Part shown: positions 5,196 to 13,468 of the stretch, one piece after another
Layout: each line of letters begins with the position of its first letter
Numbering within the stretch: the first letter of the stretch is position 1
Assembly (NCBI GenBank): GCA_910584835.1
Contig: CAJUEG010000062.1
Span: forward strand, 1-15,456
Length of the DNA stretch: 15,456 nucleotides
Reading direction: 5' to 3'
From: an uncultured Oscillospiraceae bacterium
Lineage (GTDB): Bacteria; Bacillota; Clostridia; Oscillospirales; Oscillospiraceae
The notes under the pieces: generated by a model
Database searches by the model: none
Seen by the model: only the letters and a program-made list of their open reading frames with translations
What the model was told of the DNA's origin: nothing
Translations under genes and position numbers: made by a program

Positions 5196-7871
5196 ATGAG
5201 TACGATGGCTCTGAGGCCCAAGATCGTAAAGCTCGCCAAAATGGTGGGCGGCCTGACCGGCATGGTCAACCGCATCGACGAAAACGCCCCGGAATACTAC
5301 TCGCTGGAGTGTGTGGTCTCCGACGAGCAGGCCGATGTGGCGCTGCAGCTGGGCCTGCGCAAGGAGCGCACGGCCCAGTATGTGGCGGAAAAGTGCGGCA
5401 AGTCCCTGGAGGAGACCCGGAAGATTCTGTTGGAGCTGGCCCAGATCGGTGTGTGCAAGGTGTACCACAACGAGGAGGGCCAGGAGGTGTTCCTGGTGCA
5501 GATCTTCGCGCCGGGCATCCTGGAGATGATGGTCAACAACGACGAGCAGGTGAAGGCCCACCCCCAGATCGGCAAAGCCTTTGAGGAGTATACCCGGCTG
5601 AGGATCGCCAGCATCGCGCCCAACCTCCCCATGGGCACCGGCATGATGCGGGTGATCCCCATTGAGACCGCCATTTCCGCCGACACCCAGAGCGTTCCCT
5701 ATGAGCGGCTGTCCTACTATTTGGACAAGTACGACACCTTCTCCGTGTCCGACTGCTCCTGCCGGAAGTCCCGGCGCATTTTGGGGCAGGGCTGCGGCCA
5801 TTTGGAGCATGAGATGTGCATCCAGATGGGCACGGGCGCCGAGTACTACATTCGCACCGGCAGGGCCAGGCAGATTACCCGCCAGGAGGCGGAGGAAATC
5901 CTCCGGAAGGCGGAGGAAAACGGCCTGATGCACCAGATCCCCAACATCGAGGGGCTGGGGGAGTCCGCCGCCATCTGCAACTGCTGCTCCTGCTCCTGCT
6001 TCGCCATGCGGGTGGCCACCATGTTCCGCTCCCCGGACGCCATCCGCTCCAACTACGTATCCCAGGTGGACGCGGAAAAGTGCGTGGCCTGCGGCCAGTG
6101 TGTGGAAAACTGTCCCACCAACGCGCTGCGGCTGGGCCAGAAGCTGTGCGCCAAGCAGCCGGTGCCGGAGAAGCCCTATGAGAAGGTTCGCGACCACGTC
6201 TGGGGCGAGAAGCACTGGAACGTGGACTACCGGGAAAACCGGGTGGATGTGGCGGAAAGCGGCACCGCCCCCTGCAAAACCGCCTGCCCCGCCCATATTG
6301 CGGTGCAGGGCTATATCAAGCTGGCCGCCCAGGGTAAATATACCGAGGCGCTGGAGCTGATTAAAAAGGAAAACCCCTTTCCGGCGGTATGCGGCCGGAT
6401 CTGCCCCAGAAGCTGCGAATCCGCCTGCACCCGGGGGGATGTGGACGAGCCCATCGCCATCGATGAGATTAAAAAATTCATCGCCGATCAGGACCTGAAC
6501 GAGGCCAGCCGGTTTGTGCCCAAAAAGCGCCACGACTATCAGAAGATGGTGGCGGTGATTGGCTCCGGTCCGGCGGGTATGTCCTGCGCCTACTATCTGG
6601 CGCTGGACGGATACCGGGTTACGGTGTTTGAAAAGCTGGAGCGGCCCGGCGGTATGCTGACCATGGGAATTCCCGCTTTCCGGCTGGAGAAGAATGTGGT
6701 GGAGGCGGAGATCGAAGTGCTCCGGCAGATGGGGGTCCAGTTCCGCACCGGCGTTGAGGTGGGGAAAGACGTGACCATTCAAGAGCTGCGGGAGCAGGGC
6801 TTCAAGGCGTTTTACCTGGCCATTGGCGCCCAGGGCGGCAGGAAGCTGAACATTCCCGGCGAGGATGCCCCGGGCGTGGCCGCCGGCGTGGACTTCCTGC
6901 GGGAGATCAACCTGGGGTCCATCCCGCCCATGGCGGGAAAAACCGTGGTGATCGGCGGCGGCAACGTCGCCATCGATGTGTCGAGGGCTGCCGTTCGGAC
7001 GGACAGCAGTCAGGTGGATATGTACTGCCTGGAGCAGCGGGGAGAGATGCCCGCTCTGCCGGAGGAGATCGAGGAGGCGGAACGGGAGCGCATTGGCATT
7101 CACAACGGATACGGACCCAAGGAGATCCTGGTGAAGGACGGCCGGGCTGTGGGGGTGGTGTTCAAGAAGTGCGTCCGCGTGTTTGATGATGAGGGCCGCT
7201 TCGCCCCCCAGTTCGACGAGGGGGACACCGTCACGGTGGAGGCTGACCATGTGCTCCTGAGCGTGGGCCAGAGCATCCAGTGGGGCGGCCTGCTGGAGGG
7301 CGCCGCCGTCGCGGTCCGGCCCAACGGCACGGCGGAGGCCGACTCCTTTACCTATCAGACAGCCGAGCCGGACATTTTCGTGGGCGGCGATGCGTATACC
7401 GGTCCCAAGTTTGCCATCGACGCCATTGCCGCGGGCAAGGAGGCGGCCATCTCCATCCACCGGTTTGTCCAGCCCGGCCAGAGCCTGACCCTGGGCCGCG
7501 ACCGCCGCCAGTACCACAGCTTCGATAAGGACAACGTAGTGCTGGAGAGCTTCGACCGCACCCCCCGGCAGCGGGCGGGGCACTCCGAGCGAAAGGCCGG
7601 CGCCTTCGGCGACCCCCGGCTCACCTTCACCGAGGAGCAGATGAGGAAGGAGACCCAGCGGTGCCTGGGCTGCGGCGCGGTGCAGGTGGACGAGTATATG
7701 TGCGTCGGCTGCGGCCAGTGCACCACCAAGTGTAAGTTTGAGGCCATCAGCCTGAAACGGAAATACAACGAATTTGCCCCGGTGTTTGAAAAGCTGCCCA
7801 TCGCCGTGGCCAAGTACGCGGTGAAGCGCACCGGCAAGATCGCCGCCTCCGCCGTCAAGAAAGGGGGGTAA
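5196..7871 (+). CDS. Multi-FeS, GltD-like NAD(P)H:FAD oxidoreductase
   Basis: This is an 891-residue soluble protein; ATG 5196 follows AGGGGAAAGG closely, and ATG 5205 is an alternative start. Residues ~40-120 look like a winged-helix fold (SLEETRKILLELAQIGVCKV). A cysteine-rich segment follows (C187-S-C189, a further Cys-Gly-His segment, then CNCCSCSC), then a ferredoxin motif C296-x2-C299-x2-C302-x3-C306-P. Next is a GltD-type N-terminal FeS domain (CKTACPAHIAVQGYI, then VCGRICPRSCESAC), the FAD motif G456-x-G-x-x-G, the NADPH motif IGGGNVAID from 586, and the FAD-closing VGGDAYTGPKFAIDAIAAGK. A C-terminal cluster region has C823, C826 and C836-x2-C839-x2-C842-x3-C846. GltD-like modules pass electrons from NAD(P)H through FAD to FeS centres; here the chain probably feeds or drains the operon's other redox proteins. 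It lacks a glutaminase or glutamate synthase partner, so it is not GltD itself. Confidence 0.85.
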   Translation: MSTMALRPKIVKLAKMVGGLTGMVNRIDENAPEYYSLECVVSDEQADVALQLGLRKERTAQYVAEKCGKSLEETRKILLELAQIGVCKVYHNEEGQEVFLVQIFAPGILEMMVNNDEQVKAHPQIGKAFEEYTRLRIASIAPNLPMGTGMMRVIPIETAISADTQSVPYERLSYYLDKYDTFSVSDCSCRKSRRILGQGCGHLEHEMCIQMGTGAEYYIRTGRARQITRQEAEEILRKAEENGLMHQIPNIEGLGESAAICNCCSCSCFAMRVATMFRSPDAIRSNYVSQVDAEKCVACGQCVENCPTNALRLGQKLCAKQPVPEKPYEKVRDHVWGEKHWNVDYRENRVDVAESGTAPCKTACPAHIAVQGYIKLAAQGKYTEALELIKKENPFPAVCGRICPRSCESACTRGDVDEPIAIDEIKKFIADQDLNEASRFVPKKRHDYQKMVAVIGSGPAGMSCAYYLALDGYRVTVFEKLERPGGMLTMGIPAFRLEKNVVEAEIEVLRQMGVQFRTGVEVGKDVTIQELREQGFKAFYLAIGAQGGRKLNIPGEDAPGVAAGVDFLREINLGSIPPMAGKTVVIGGGNVAIDVSRAAVRTDSSQVDMYCLEQRGEMPALPEEIEEAERERIGIHNGYGPKEILVKDGRAVGVVFKKCVRVFDDEGRFAPQFDEGDTVTVEADHVLLSVGQSIQWGGLLEGAAVAVRPNGTAEADSFTYQTAEPDIFVGGDAYTGPKFAIDAIAAGKEAAISIHRFVQPGQSLTLGRDRRQYHSFDKDNVVLESFDRTPRQRAGHSERKAGAFGDPRLTFTEEQMRKETQRCLGCGAVQVDEYMCVGCGQCTTKCKFEAISLKRKYNEFAPVFEKLPIAVAKYAVKRTGKIAASAVKKGG

Positions 7872-7873
7872 CG

Positions 7874-8215
7874 ATGCACGAGCTGGGTTTGCTCAGCGCC
7901 ATGGTGAAAACCATTGAGGGCATTGCCCAAGAGGAGGGGCTGGAGCGGGTGGACAGGATCGTCCTGCAGGTGGGCGAGCTGTCCGGCGTTGTGCCCGCCT
8001 ACCTGGAGTCCTGCTATCCGGCGGCGGTTTACAAGACCTTTATGGAGGATACCGAGCTGGAGCTGGAGGTGGTTCCGGGCATTGCCAGGTGCAACCTCTG
8101 CGGCCGGGAATTCAACGCGGTGGAGGCGGACCTGAAATGCCCCAACTGCGGGGGAGAGGCGCTGACGGCGTGCAGCGGCACAGAGCTGGTGATCAAAGAG
8201 ATCGTAGGCTGTTGA
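7874..8215 (+). CDS. hypA: Hydrogenase/nickel maturation protein HypA
   Basis: This is a complete 113-residue HypA, two bases after the preceding stop codon. It keeps the invariant MHE start, where His2 and the N-terminus bind nickel, and the structural zinc site C73-x2-C76 and C89-x2-C92. In known systems HypA docks with the GTPase HypB and passes Ni(II) to the large subunit of [NiFe] hydrogenase, or to urease in some species. The partner HypB lies five genes downstream at the far end of the same operon, while no hydrogenase subunit or HypC, D, E, F is in the window. Either the pair serves a hydrogenase encoded elsewhere, or it loads nickel into a protein of this system (inference). Confidence 0.93.
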   Translation: MHELGLLSAMVKTIEGIAQEEGLERVDRIVLQVGELSGVVPAYLESCYPAAVYKTFMEDTELELEVVPGIARCNLCGREFNAVEADLKCPNCGGEALTACSGTELVIKEIVGC

Positions 8216-8246
8216 GAAAGGGGTAAAAAATATGGGAGGAAAAATT

Positions 8247-9107
8247 ATGGGGACCAAGCAGCAGACCAACCAAAGCATTGAGGTATTTTTCAAGTGGATC
8301 ATGTTCACCGCTGCCATTACCGGCATGGCCATCATCGCCGCCTTTTATCCCATCCAGGGCAATATTCCGCTGATTGTCATCCCCTCCATCCTGGTGCTGA
8401 TCTTCTGCAAGCCGGTGTTCTTTGAGCGGCTGAAGCTCACCACCCTGCTGACCATGCGCATCCTCATCGTGCTGGCGGCGCTGCGGGTGTTCAATCCCCA
8501 GGTGTATGTGGACTGCATCATGCTGATGCTGATTGTGAACATCCTGGAGGCCACCTTTACCGACCTGCTCCGCTACAAGAAGTATTTCAACGCGGTATCC
8601 GGGTTTGCCCTGGCCCTGGGCGTAATCACCCTGCGGGGCCTGTGGCAGTTCGACGCCCCCTTGGGCGACTACTACCTGGCGCGGGGCGCGCTGCCCATTA
8701 TCACCATCATGTACGCCCTGGCCTACACCCTCTGGAACTGGATTTTCGTGACCAATGAGTTCTCCTCCTCCGTGGCGCTGATGCACGTGGGCTTCCTGGG
8801 CGCGCCCCTGATCGGCTCCCTGTGCACCCTGGGCCTGGGCGCTTACGGCGGCATCGGCATGTGGCTGCTGCTGCGGGCCAACTCCCTGTCCATCGGCGGC
8901 TGGCTCCAGATCGGCGCGAAGGACTGGTTTGAGCGGGAATTCTATCACGAGAAGTTTGACAAGTTTGTGACCTGGACCAAGGGCAGAAACGTGCAGATTG
9001 TCTGCATGGTGATCAATGTGGCGCTGATCGCCGCGTGTATCATACTGATGATGCAGAACGGCGGCATCGTCTTTGAATTCGCCCCCCTGGCCGCCCCCGG
9101 CAAATAA
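8247..9107 (+). CDS. Polytopic membrane protein A of redox operon (DUF5692-like)
   Basis: ATG 8247 is preferred because GGGAGG at 8234-8239 is seven bases upstream; an in-frame ATG at 8232 with AAGGGG before it is the alternative. The 286-residue product has about eight or nine hydrophobic segments (for example 16-35, 40-58, 64-82, 86-103, 117-133, 148-168, 175-195, 250-270) and no signal peptide. Two motifs recur in the second membrane protein of the operon: NILEAxxxD at 98-106 and AYxLWN at 159-164. The cytosolic-looking stretch WFEREFYHEKFDKFVTW lies at 227-243. There are no paired histidines suggesting heme b and no CxxCH. It does not resemble Rnf, Nuo or Hdr membrane subunits. It probably anchors the flavoproteins or handles a lipophilic substrate; function unknown. 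Confidence 0.75.
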   Translation: MGTKQQTNQSIEVFFKWIMFTAAITGMAIIAAFYPIQGNIPLIVIPSILVLIFCKPVFFERLKLTTLLTMRILIVLAALRVFNPQVYVDCIMLMLIVNILEATFTDLLRYKKYFNAVSGFALALGVITLRGLWQFDAPLGDYYLARGALPIITIMYALAYTLWNWIFVTNEFSSSVALMHVGFLGAPLIGSLCTLGLGAYGGIGMWLLLRANSLSIGGWLQIGAKDWFEREFYHEKFDKFVTWTKGRNVQIVCMVINVALIAACIILMMQNGGIVFEFAPLAAPGK

Positions 9108-9117
9108 GGAGCAGCGC

Positions 9118-10647
9118 ATGAAAAATTATGATGTGATCGTCATCGGCGCCGGAAACGGCGGACTGGCCTCCGCCGCCACCCTGGCGGAAAAGGGGAAAAG
9201 CGTGATCCTCTTTGAGAAGCACAACATCCCCGGGGGCTGCGGCACCAGCTTCCGCAGGGGCAGGTTCGAGTTTGAGATCGCCCTGCACCAGCTCTCCCAC
9301 ATGGGCACGGAGGATAAACCCGGCCCCCTCATGGAGCAGTTCAAGCGCTACGGCATCTACGACGAGATTCAGTGGATTCGGATCAAGGAGCTGTTCCGGG
9401 TGAATTTCCCCGACGGCACCGGCATCAGCCTGCCGGCGGATCGAAAGAGCTGCGAAGCGCATTTATGTAAGGAGTTCCCCCACCAGGCGGAGGCTATCGG
9501 CAGGTATTTTGAGGTGGTCTACGGCTTCTGCGATCAGGCCGCGGCGTTCGCGGCGAAGAGCGCCGCCAGCACCGGCGAGCCCGGGGCGCTGAAAAAGGCG
9601 GTTATGAAAGCGGGCTTCCCCAGGCTGTACCCCCTGCTGGCCAAGTACGCCATGAAGAGCACCCAGGAGGTGCTGGATGAGTTCTTTACCGACCGCAAGC
9701 TCCAGCTGGCGCTGAGCGCCTACTGGTGCTTCATGGGCATGCCCCCCACCCGGTTCCCCTTTGCCATTCTGGCCAAGTGTACCACCTTCTACCTGGAGAC
9801 CAAGCCCTACTACCTGCGGGGCACCTCCATGATGATGAACCAGGCCATCATGGAGGCGGTGATGCGGATGGGCGGCGTGGTCAAGCTGAACTGCGGCGTC
9901 CAGCGGATCATCCTGGAGAACGGGAAGGCCGTGGGCGTGGTGGACGAGTACGGCGAGGAGTACCGGGCCAAGCGGATCGTCTCCAACATCTCCCCGCTGG
10001 CCACCTATGGAAACCTTCTGGCGCCCGGCGAGGTGCCGGAGGCCGCCCGGGAGTACCTGAAGCCCTACACGGTGGGCATTTCCGCCCTGACCTGCTTCAT
10101 CGGCCTGGACTGCACCCCGGAGGAGATCGGCTTCACCACCTCCTTCACCCTGAACTACGAGAGCCTGGACGCCAACCGGGATTTCCAGGACGCATACAAG
10201 CTTCTGCCGGAGAACGACCCCCTGGTGGCCACCTGCTACACGGTGGACGACCCCTGCGTGTCGCCGCCGGGAACCAGCATTATCACGGCGGGCACGCTGA
10301 AGTACAGCGCCGAGTGGGAAAAGCTCCCCCCGGAGCAGTATTATGAGATGAAGTACGAGGCGGGCAAACGGATCGTCGCCCGGCTGGAAAAGATGTACCC
10401 CGGCATTACGGAGCACATAGAGGAGATGGAGATTGCCACGCCGCTCACCCATATGAGGTACCTGGGCCATCCCGGCGGCGCCATCTACGGCTACGAACAG
10501 GATCTGATGCAGTCGGTGTTTTTCTTCCCGACGGAGAGCAAGATACCCAACCTGGAGTTTGCCAGCGGCTGGGTCAATGCCTGCGGCTTCGGCCCCAACT
10601 ATACCTATGCCGACACAGTGGCCGCCAAGATCGCCAAGGAGGTGTGA
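9118..10647 (+). CDS. CrtI/RetSat-like FAD-dependent oxidoreductase
   Basis: ATG 9118 follows AAGGAG at 9106-9111, overlapping the end of the previous gene. The 509-residue product starts with a textbook Rossmann dinucleotide site (DVIVIGAGNGGLASAATLAE, G10-x-G-x-x-G15) and the acidic ribose-binding strand ILFEKHNIPGGCGTSFRRGR. The C-terminus (FASGWVNACGFGPNYTYADT) is the FAD-closing segment typical of the phytoene desaturase / retinol saturase superfamily. Members of this group oxidise or saturate carbon-carbon double bonds in hydrophobic polyenes and isoprenoids, and many relatives in gut anaerobes are unassigned. No carotenoid synthesis gene is nearby, so a catabolic or respiratory reduction of an unsaturated substrate is as likely as carotenoid desaturation. 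It may receive electrons from the adjacent ferredoxin-reductase-like protein (inference). Confidence 0.82.
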   Translation: MKNYDVIVIGAGNGGLASAATLAEKGKSVILFEKHNIPGGCGTSFRRGRFEFEIALHQLSHMGTEDKPGPLMEQFKRYGIYDEIQWIRIKELFRVNFPDGTGISLPADRKSCEAHLCKEFPHQAEAIGRYFEVVYGFCDQAAAFAAKSAASTGEPGALKKAVMKAGFPRLYPLLAKYAMKSTQEVLDEFFTDRKLQLALSAYWCFMGMPPTRFPFAILAKCTTFYLETKPYYLRGTSMMMNQAIMEAVMRMGGVVKLNCGVQRIILENGKAVGVVDEYGEEYRAKRIVSNISPLATYGNLLAPGEVPEAAREYLKPYTVGISALTCFIGLDCTPEEIGFTTSFTLNYESLDANRDFQDAYKLLPENDPLVATCYTVDDPCVSPPGTSIITAGTLKYSAEWEKLPPEQYYEMKYEAGKRIVARLEKMYPGITEHIEEMEIATPLTHMRYLGHPGGAIYGYEQDLMQSVFFFPTESKIPNLEFASGWVNACGFGPNYTYADTVAAKIAKEV

Positions 10648-10650
10648 GCA

Positions 10651-11814
10651 ATGGCCAAAAATATACGGGAGACCCTGCTGGGCACTTTGGAGCACGGACA
10701 GGAGATCATGGAAAACATCCGCGTGATGCGGGCCGTATCGGGAGACAAAATCCCCACCGGCAGCGTGGCCAAGCCCTCCGAGGCCATACACCGCAAGGAA
10801 TTGAAGCTGGTGGTGCAGTCGGTGATTGACACGGGCAGGCAGGCCAAAATTTTCCGCTTCATCTCGGAAGACGGCTATCTGCCCCCCTTTGAGGCGGGAC
10901 AGTATATCAACCTGTTCACCCAGATCGACGGAGTCCGCACCAGCCGCCCCTACAGCCTGTCCTCCTCGCCACGCCAGCGGGCCTATTATGAGATCACGGT
11001 GGCCAGGACCACGGACGGCTTTGTGTCCGACTATCTGCTGGACCAGGTGAAGGCCGGGGACCGCTTTACGGCCAACGGTCCGGCGGGCGTATTCCGCTAT
11101 CAGCCGGTGTTCCACAGCAAAAAGTCCCTGTTTTTAGCGGGAGGGAGCGGCATCACCCCCATGCTGAGCATGACCCGGGAAATCCTGGAGGCCGGCCTTG
11201 ACCGGGACGTGGCACTGCTCTACGGCTGCCGCACCCCGGAGGCGGCGCTGTACCATGAGGAGCTGACGGGTTATGCCGCCGCCTTCCCCAATTTCCGCTA
11301 CCATCTGGTGGTGTCCGATCCGGTGGAGGGCTGGGAAGGGGAGAAGGGCTTCCTGGATGAGGCGCTGATCCGCCGCCTGGTCCCGGACTTCGCGGAGCGC
11401 ACCAGCTACATCTGCGGGCCCCAGGTGATGAACGATTTCTGCAAGTCCGCCCTGGAGTCCATGGGCGTGCCGGAAAAGAAAATCCGCCGGGAAATGTTCG
11501 GCGCGCGGCGGGACATTCAAAACGAGCCGGGGTGGCCTTCAGCGCTCACAGGGAATGAGACCTTTACCATCACCATAGGGGAGCGGAAGATTCCCGCCAA
11601 GTCCGGGGAGCCTGTGCTGACCGCTCTGGAACGGGCAGGCGTCCGGGTGAACGTGTGCTGCCGCAGCGGGGAGTGCAGCCTGTGCCGGGTGAAGCTGGTG
11701 TCCGGCGAGGTATTCCTGGCAAAGGGGATGCTGCGCCGCTACGCCGATGAGAAGTACGGGTATATCCACTCCTGTAAGGCATACCCCATCGGAAATATTG
11801 AGATCATGCTGTGA
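10651..11814 (+). CDS. FNR-like flavoprotein reductase with C-terminal 2Fe-2S domain
   Basis: ATG 10651 is three bases after the previous stop, with AAGGAGG just upstream. The 387-residue product has a ~50-residue N-terminal extension of unknown role, then a ferredoxin-NADP reductase core: the flavin motif R99-P-Y-S, the pyridine-nucleotide loop GGSGITP at 164-170, and YICGPQVMNDF late in the NAD domain. A plant-type 2Fe-2S domain closes it: C337-x4-C342-x2-C345-x29-C375. This order (flavin, NAD, 2Fe-2S) is that of phthalate dioxygenase reductase-like and related one-component reductases. It should move electrons from NAD(P)H to the 2Fe-2S centre and on to a partner, plausibly the CrtI-like enzyme or the membrane pair. 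No oxygenase is encoded nearby, as expected for an anaerobe. Confidence 0.88.
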   Translation: MAKNIRETLLGTLEHGQEIMENIRVMRAVSGDKIPTGSVAKPSEAIHRKELKLVVQSVIDTGRQAKIFRFISEDGYLPPFEAGQYINLFTQIDGVRTSRPYSLSSSPRQRAYYEITVARTTDGFVSDYLLDQVKAGDRFTANGPAGVFRYQPVFHSKKSLFLAGGSGITPMLSMTREILEAGLDRDVALLYGCRTPEAALYHEELTGYAAAFPNFRYHLVVSDPVEGWEGEKGFLDEALIRRLVPDFAERTSYICGPQVMNDFCKSALESMGVPEKKIRREMFGARRDIQNEPGWPSALTGNETFTITIGERKIPAKSGEPVLTALERAGVRVNVCCRSGECSLCRVKLVSGEVFLAKGMLRRYADEKYGYIHSCKAYPIGNIEIML

Positions 11815-11835
11815 TACAGCGGGAAGGAGAGAAGG

Positions 11836-12765
11836 ATGGGCTTTTTCTTTGAAGGCTATACCCCAATCGCCATCGTGGGACTGGTGCTGCTGGTGGCGGC
11901 GTTGGTGGTGCTCAACGAGCTGACCCGGCGGAGCAAAATTCTGTCGGTCGCCATGTACTGCGTGGTCCCGGTGATTCTGGTTGTTCTCATCGCTGCGGGT
12001 GTGGTGGGGAGCCCCTCCAGCAAAACCTGGTTTGGGGTCATCAAGACCTATTCCGCTCTGATCGGCGTGGTGGGGTTTATGCTGATCCGCTATACCAAGC
12101 TGGGCCAGCGGAGATTTGCCTGGTACTTCCCGGTGGCGATTTTGGGCATTAACATCCTTGAGGCGATTTACCGGGATTATGAGGTGTTCGCCACGTTCAA
12201 AACCATGACCACCGACGCGGCGGGCCTGACCCTGCTGGGCGGCCCATGGAATTTGATGAATGCCTTGGCGGGGGTGTTTCTGCTGCTGACCATGACGGGA
12301 TGGATGGGCATTCAGGTGGCCAACACCGGCTCCAAGGACATGGTATGGCCGGATCAGCTGTGGTTCTGGATTATCGCCTATGACCTTTGGAATGTGGCCT
12401 ACTGCTATAACTGCATCGCAACCCGGGCCATGTACGCGGGTGTGGCCCTGCTCATCAGCTGTACGCTGGCGGAGTTTTTCCTGAAGCGGGGGGTATGGCT
12501 TCAGCACCGGGCCCAGACCCTGGCGCTGTTCGGCATGTTCTCCCTGGCGGTGGATTACCAGGCGCTGCCCGCATTTGGTATTACCGCCACCTACAACCCC
12601 GCGGCCTGGACGGCCCTCAGCGCTTTGGCCCTGGCGTTTAACGCGGGCGTGTTCGTGTATGAGGTATCTGTAATCATAAAAACCAAGCGGAATCCCCTGA
12701 AACAGGAGCTTTATACCCAGCTTGAAAGCTACAAAAAGAACCTGTCGGCCAACGGTTTGAGGTGA
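11836..12765 (+). CDS. Polytopic membrane protein B of redox operon (DUF5692-like)
   Basis: ATG 11836 follows GGAAGGAGAGAAGG. The 309-residue product has about eight or nine hydrophobic segments (11-26, 36-58, 70-84, 95-110, 138-158, 171-190, 198-215, 227-243, 256-281) and a basic, helical C-terminus (KTKRNPLKQELYTQLESYKK). It carries NILEAxxxD at 106-114 and AYxLWN at 181-186, the same two motifs in the same order as membrane protein A, so the two are probably divergent paralogues forming a hetero-oligomer. I associate this pattern with the uncharacterised DUF5692 family, with moderate certainty. It sits between the FNR-like reductase and hypB, with RBS-guided starts and no gaps, which argues for one complex. 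Confidence 0.75.
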   Translation: MGFFFEGYTPIAIVGLVLLVAALVVLNELTRRSKILSVAMYCVVPVILVVLIAAGVVGSPSSKTWFGVIKTYSALIGVVGFMLIRYTKLGQRRFAWYFPVAILGINILEAIYRDYEVFATFKTMTTDAAGLTLLGGPWNLMNALAGVFLLLTMTGWMGIQVANTGSKDMVWPDQLWFWIIAYDLWNVAYCYNCIATRAMYAGVALLISCTLAEFFLKRGVWLQHRAQTLALFGMFSLAVDYQALPAFGITATYNPAAWTALSALALAFNAGVFVYEVSVIIKTKRNPLKQELYTQLESYKKNLSANGLR

Positions 12766-12776
12766 GGAGAGCGGCC

Positions 12777-13457
12777 ATGGACAACATTCGGGTGATTCAG
12801 ATCAAGCAGAGCATTTTCGCGGACAACGATGCCGATGCCCAAAAGCTGCGCGGACAGTTAAAACAGGAAAAGACGTTTCTGCTGAATCTCATGTCTTCTC
12901 CCGGCAGCGGCAAGACCACCACCCTGCTCAGGACCATTGAACGGCTCAAGCACCAGCTGCGCATGGGCGTTATGGAAGCGGATATCGACTCCTCTGTGGA
13001 CGCGGAGGCTATCAGCGCCGCCGGAGTCAGAACCATTCAGCTCCACACTGGAGGCATGTGCCATCTGGACGCGGATATGACCCGGCAGGGGCTCCGGGAG
13101 CTGGGCACGGAGGATTTGGACCTTGCCATACTGGAAAATGTGGGCAACCTGGTGTGTCCGGCGGAATTCGACACCGGCGCGGTGAAAAATGCCATGATCC
13201 TGTCTGTGCCGGAGGGACACGATAAGCCGCTGAAGTACCCTTTGATCTTTACGGTTTGCGATGCGCTGATCATCAACAAAATTGATGTGCTGCCCTATTT
13301 TGATTTTGATATGGACAAGGTGAGGCAGTATGCTCTGGCCAGGAACCCCAGACTCCAAATTTTTCCCATCTGTGCCAAAAGCGGCGAAGGTGTGGACGCC
13401 TGGTGCCAATGGCTGAAAGACCAGGTGTCTGCCTGGCAGACAGATACAAATCCATAA
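12777..13457 (+). CDS. hypB: Nickel-maturation GTPase HypB
   Basis: ATG 12777 is used, eleven bases after the preceding stop and preceded by GAGGAG. The 226-residue SIMIBI-class GTPase shows the P-loop P42-G-S-G-K-T47, the switch-region EADIDSSVDAEAI, the dimer-interface metal site C95-H96 in GGMCHLDAD, the second conserved Cys in GNLVC127PAEFD, and NKID (167-170) for guanine specificity. It lacks both the N-terminal CxxCGC high-affinity nickel motif of E. coli HypB and a poly-His stretch, so it is the minimal type that depends on HypA for nickel. It is the last operon gene, immediately before a strong terminator. It should work with the HypA encoded five genes upstream. Confidence 0.93.
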   Translation: MDNIRVIQIKQSIFADNDADAQKLRGQLKQEKTFLLNLMSSPGSGKTTTLLRTIERLKHQLRMGVMEADIDSSVDAEAISAAGVRTIQLHTGGMCHLDADMTRQGLRELGTEDLDLAILENVGNLVCPAEFDTGAVKNAMILSVPEGHDKPLKYPLIFTVCDALIINKIDVLPYFDFDMDKVRQYALARNPRLQIFPICAKSGEGVDAWCQWLKDQVSAWQTDTNP

Positions 13458-13468
13458 AGTCAAAACAA

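Noticed and set aside
4590..7583. A 997-codon open frame on the minus strand opposite tetR and the GltD-like gene
   Set aside because: It is a shadow of GC-rich plus-strand coding sequence. The plus-strand frames carry clear motifs and ribosome binding sites; the minus translation is His/Gly/Leu-rich with no recognisable domain. The same holds for the long minus frames at 1485-2747, 9463-11115 and 11539-12507.
5196..7871. Glutamate synthase small subunit (GltD)
   Set aside because: Only the core is GltD-like. The protein is nearly twice GltD length, has extra FeS regions and a winged-helix-like N-terminus, and there is no gltB neighbour.
8247..12765. Membrane proteins as Rnf, Nuo or hydrogenase membrane subunits
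   Set aside because: They lack flavin-attachment SxTAT motifs, heme-ligand histidine pairs and RnfA/E/D or NuoL/H-like signatures, and no partner subunits are present.
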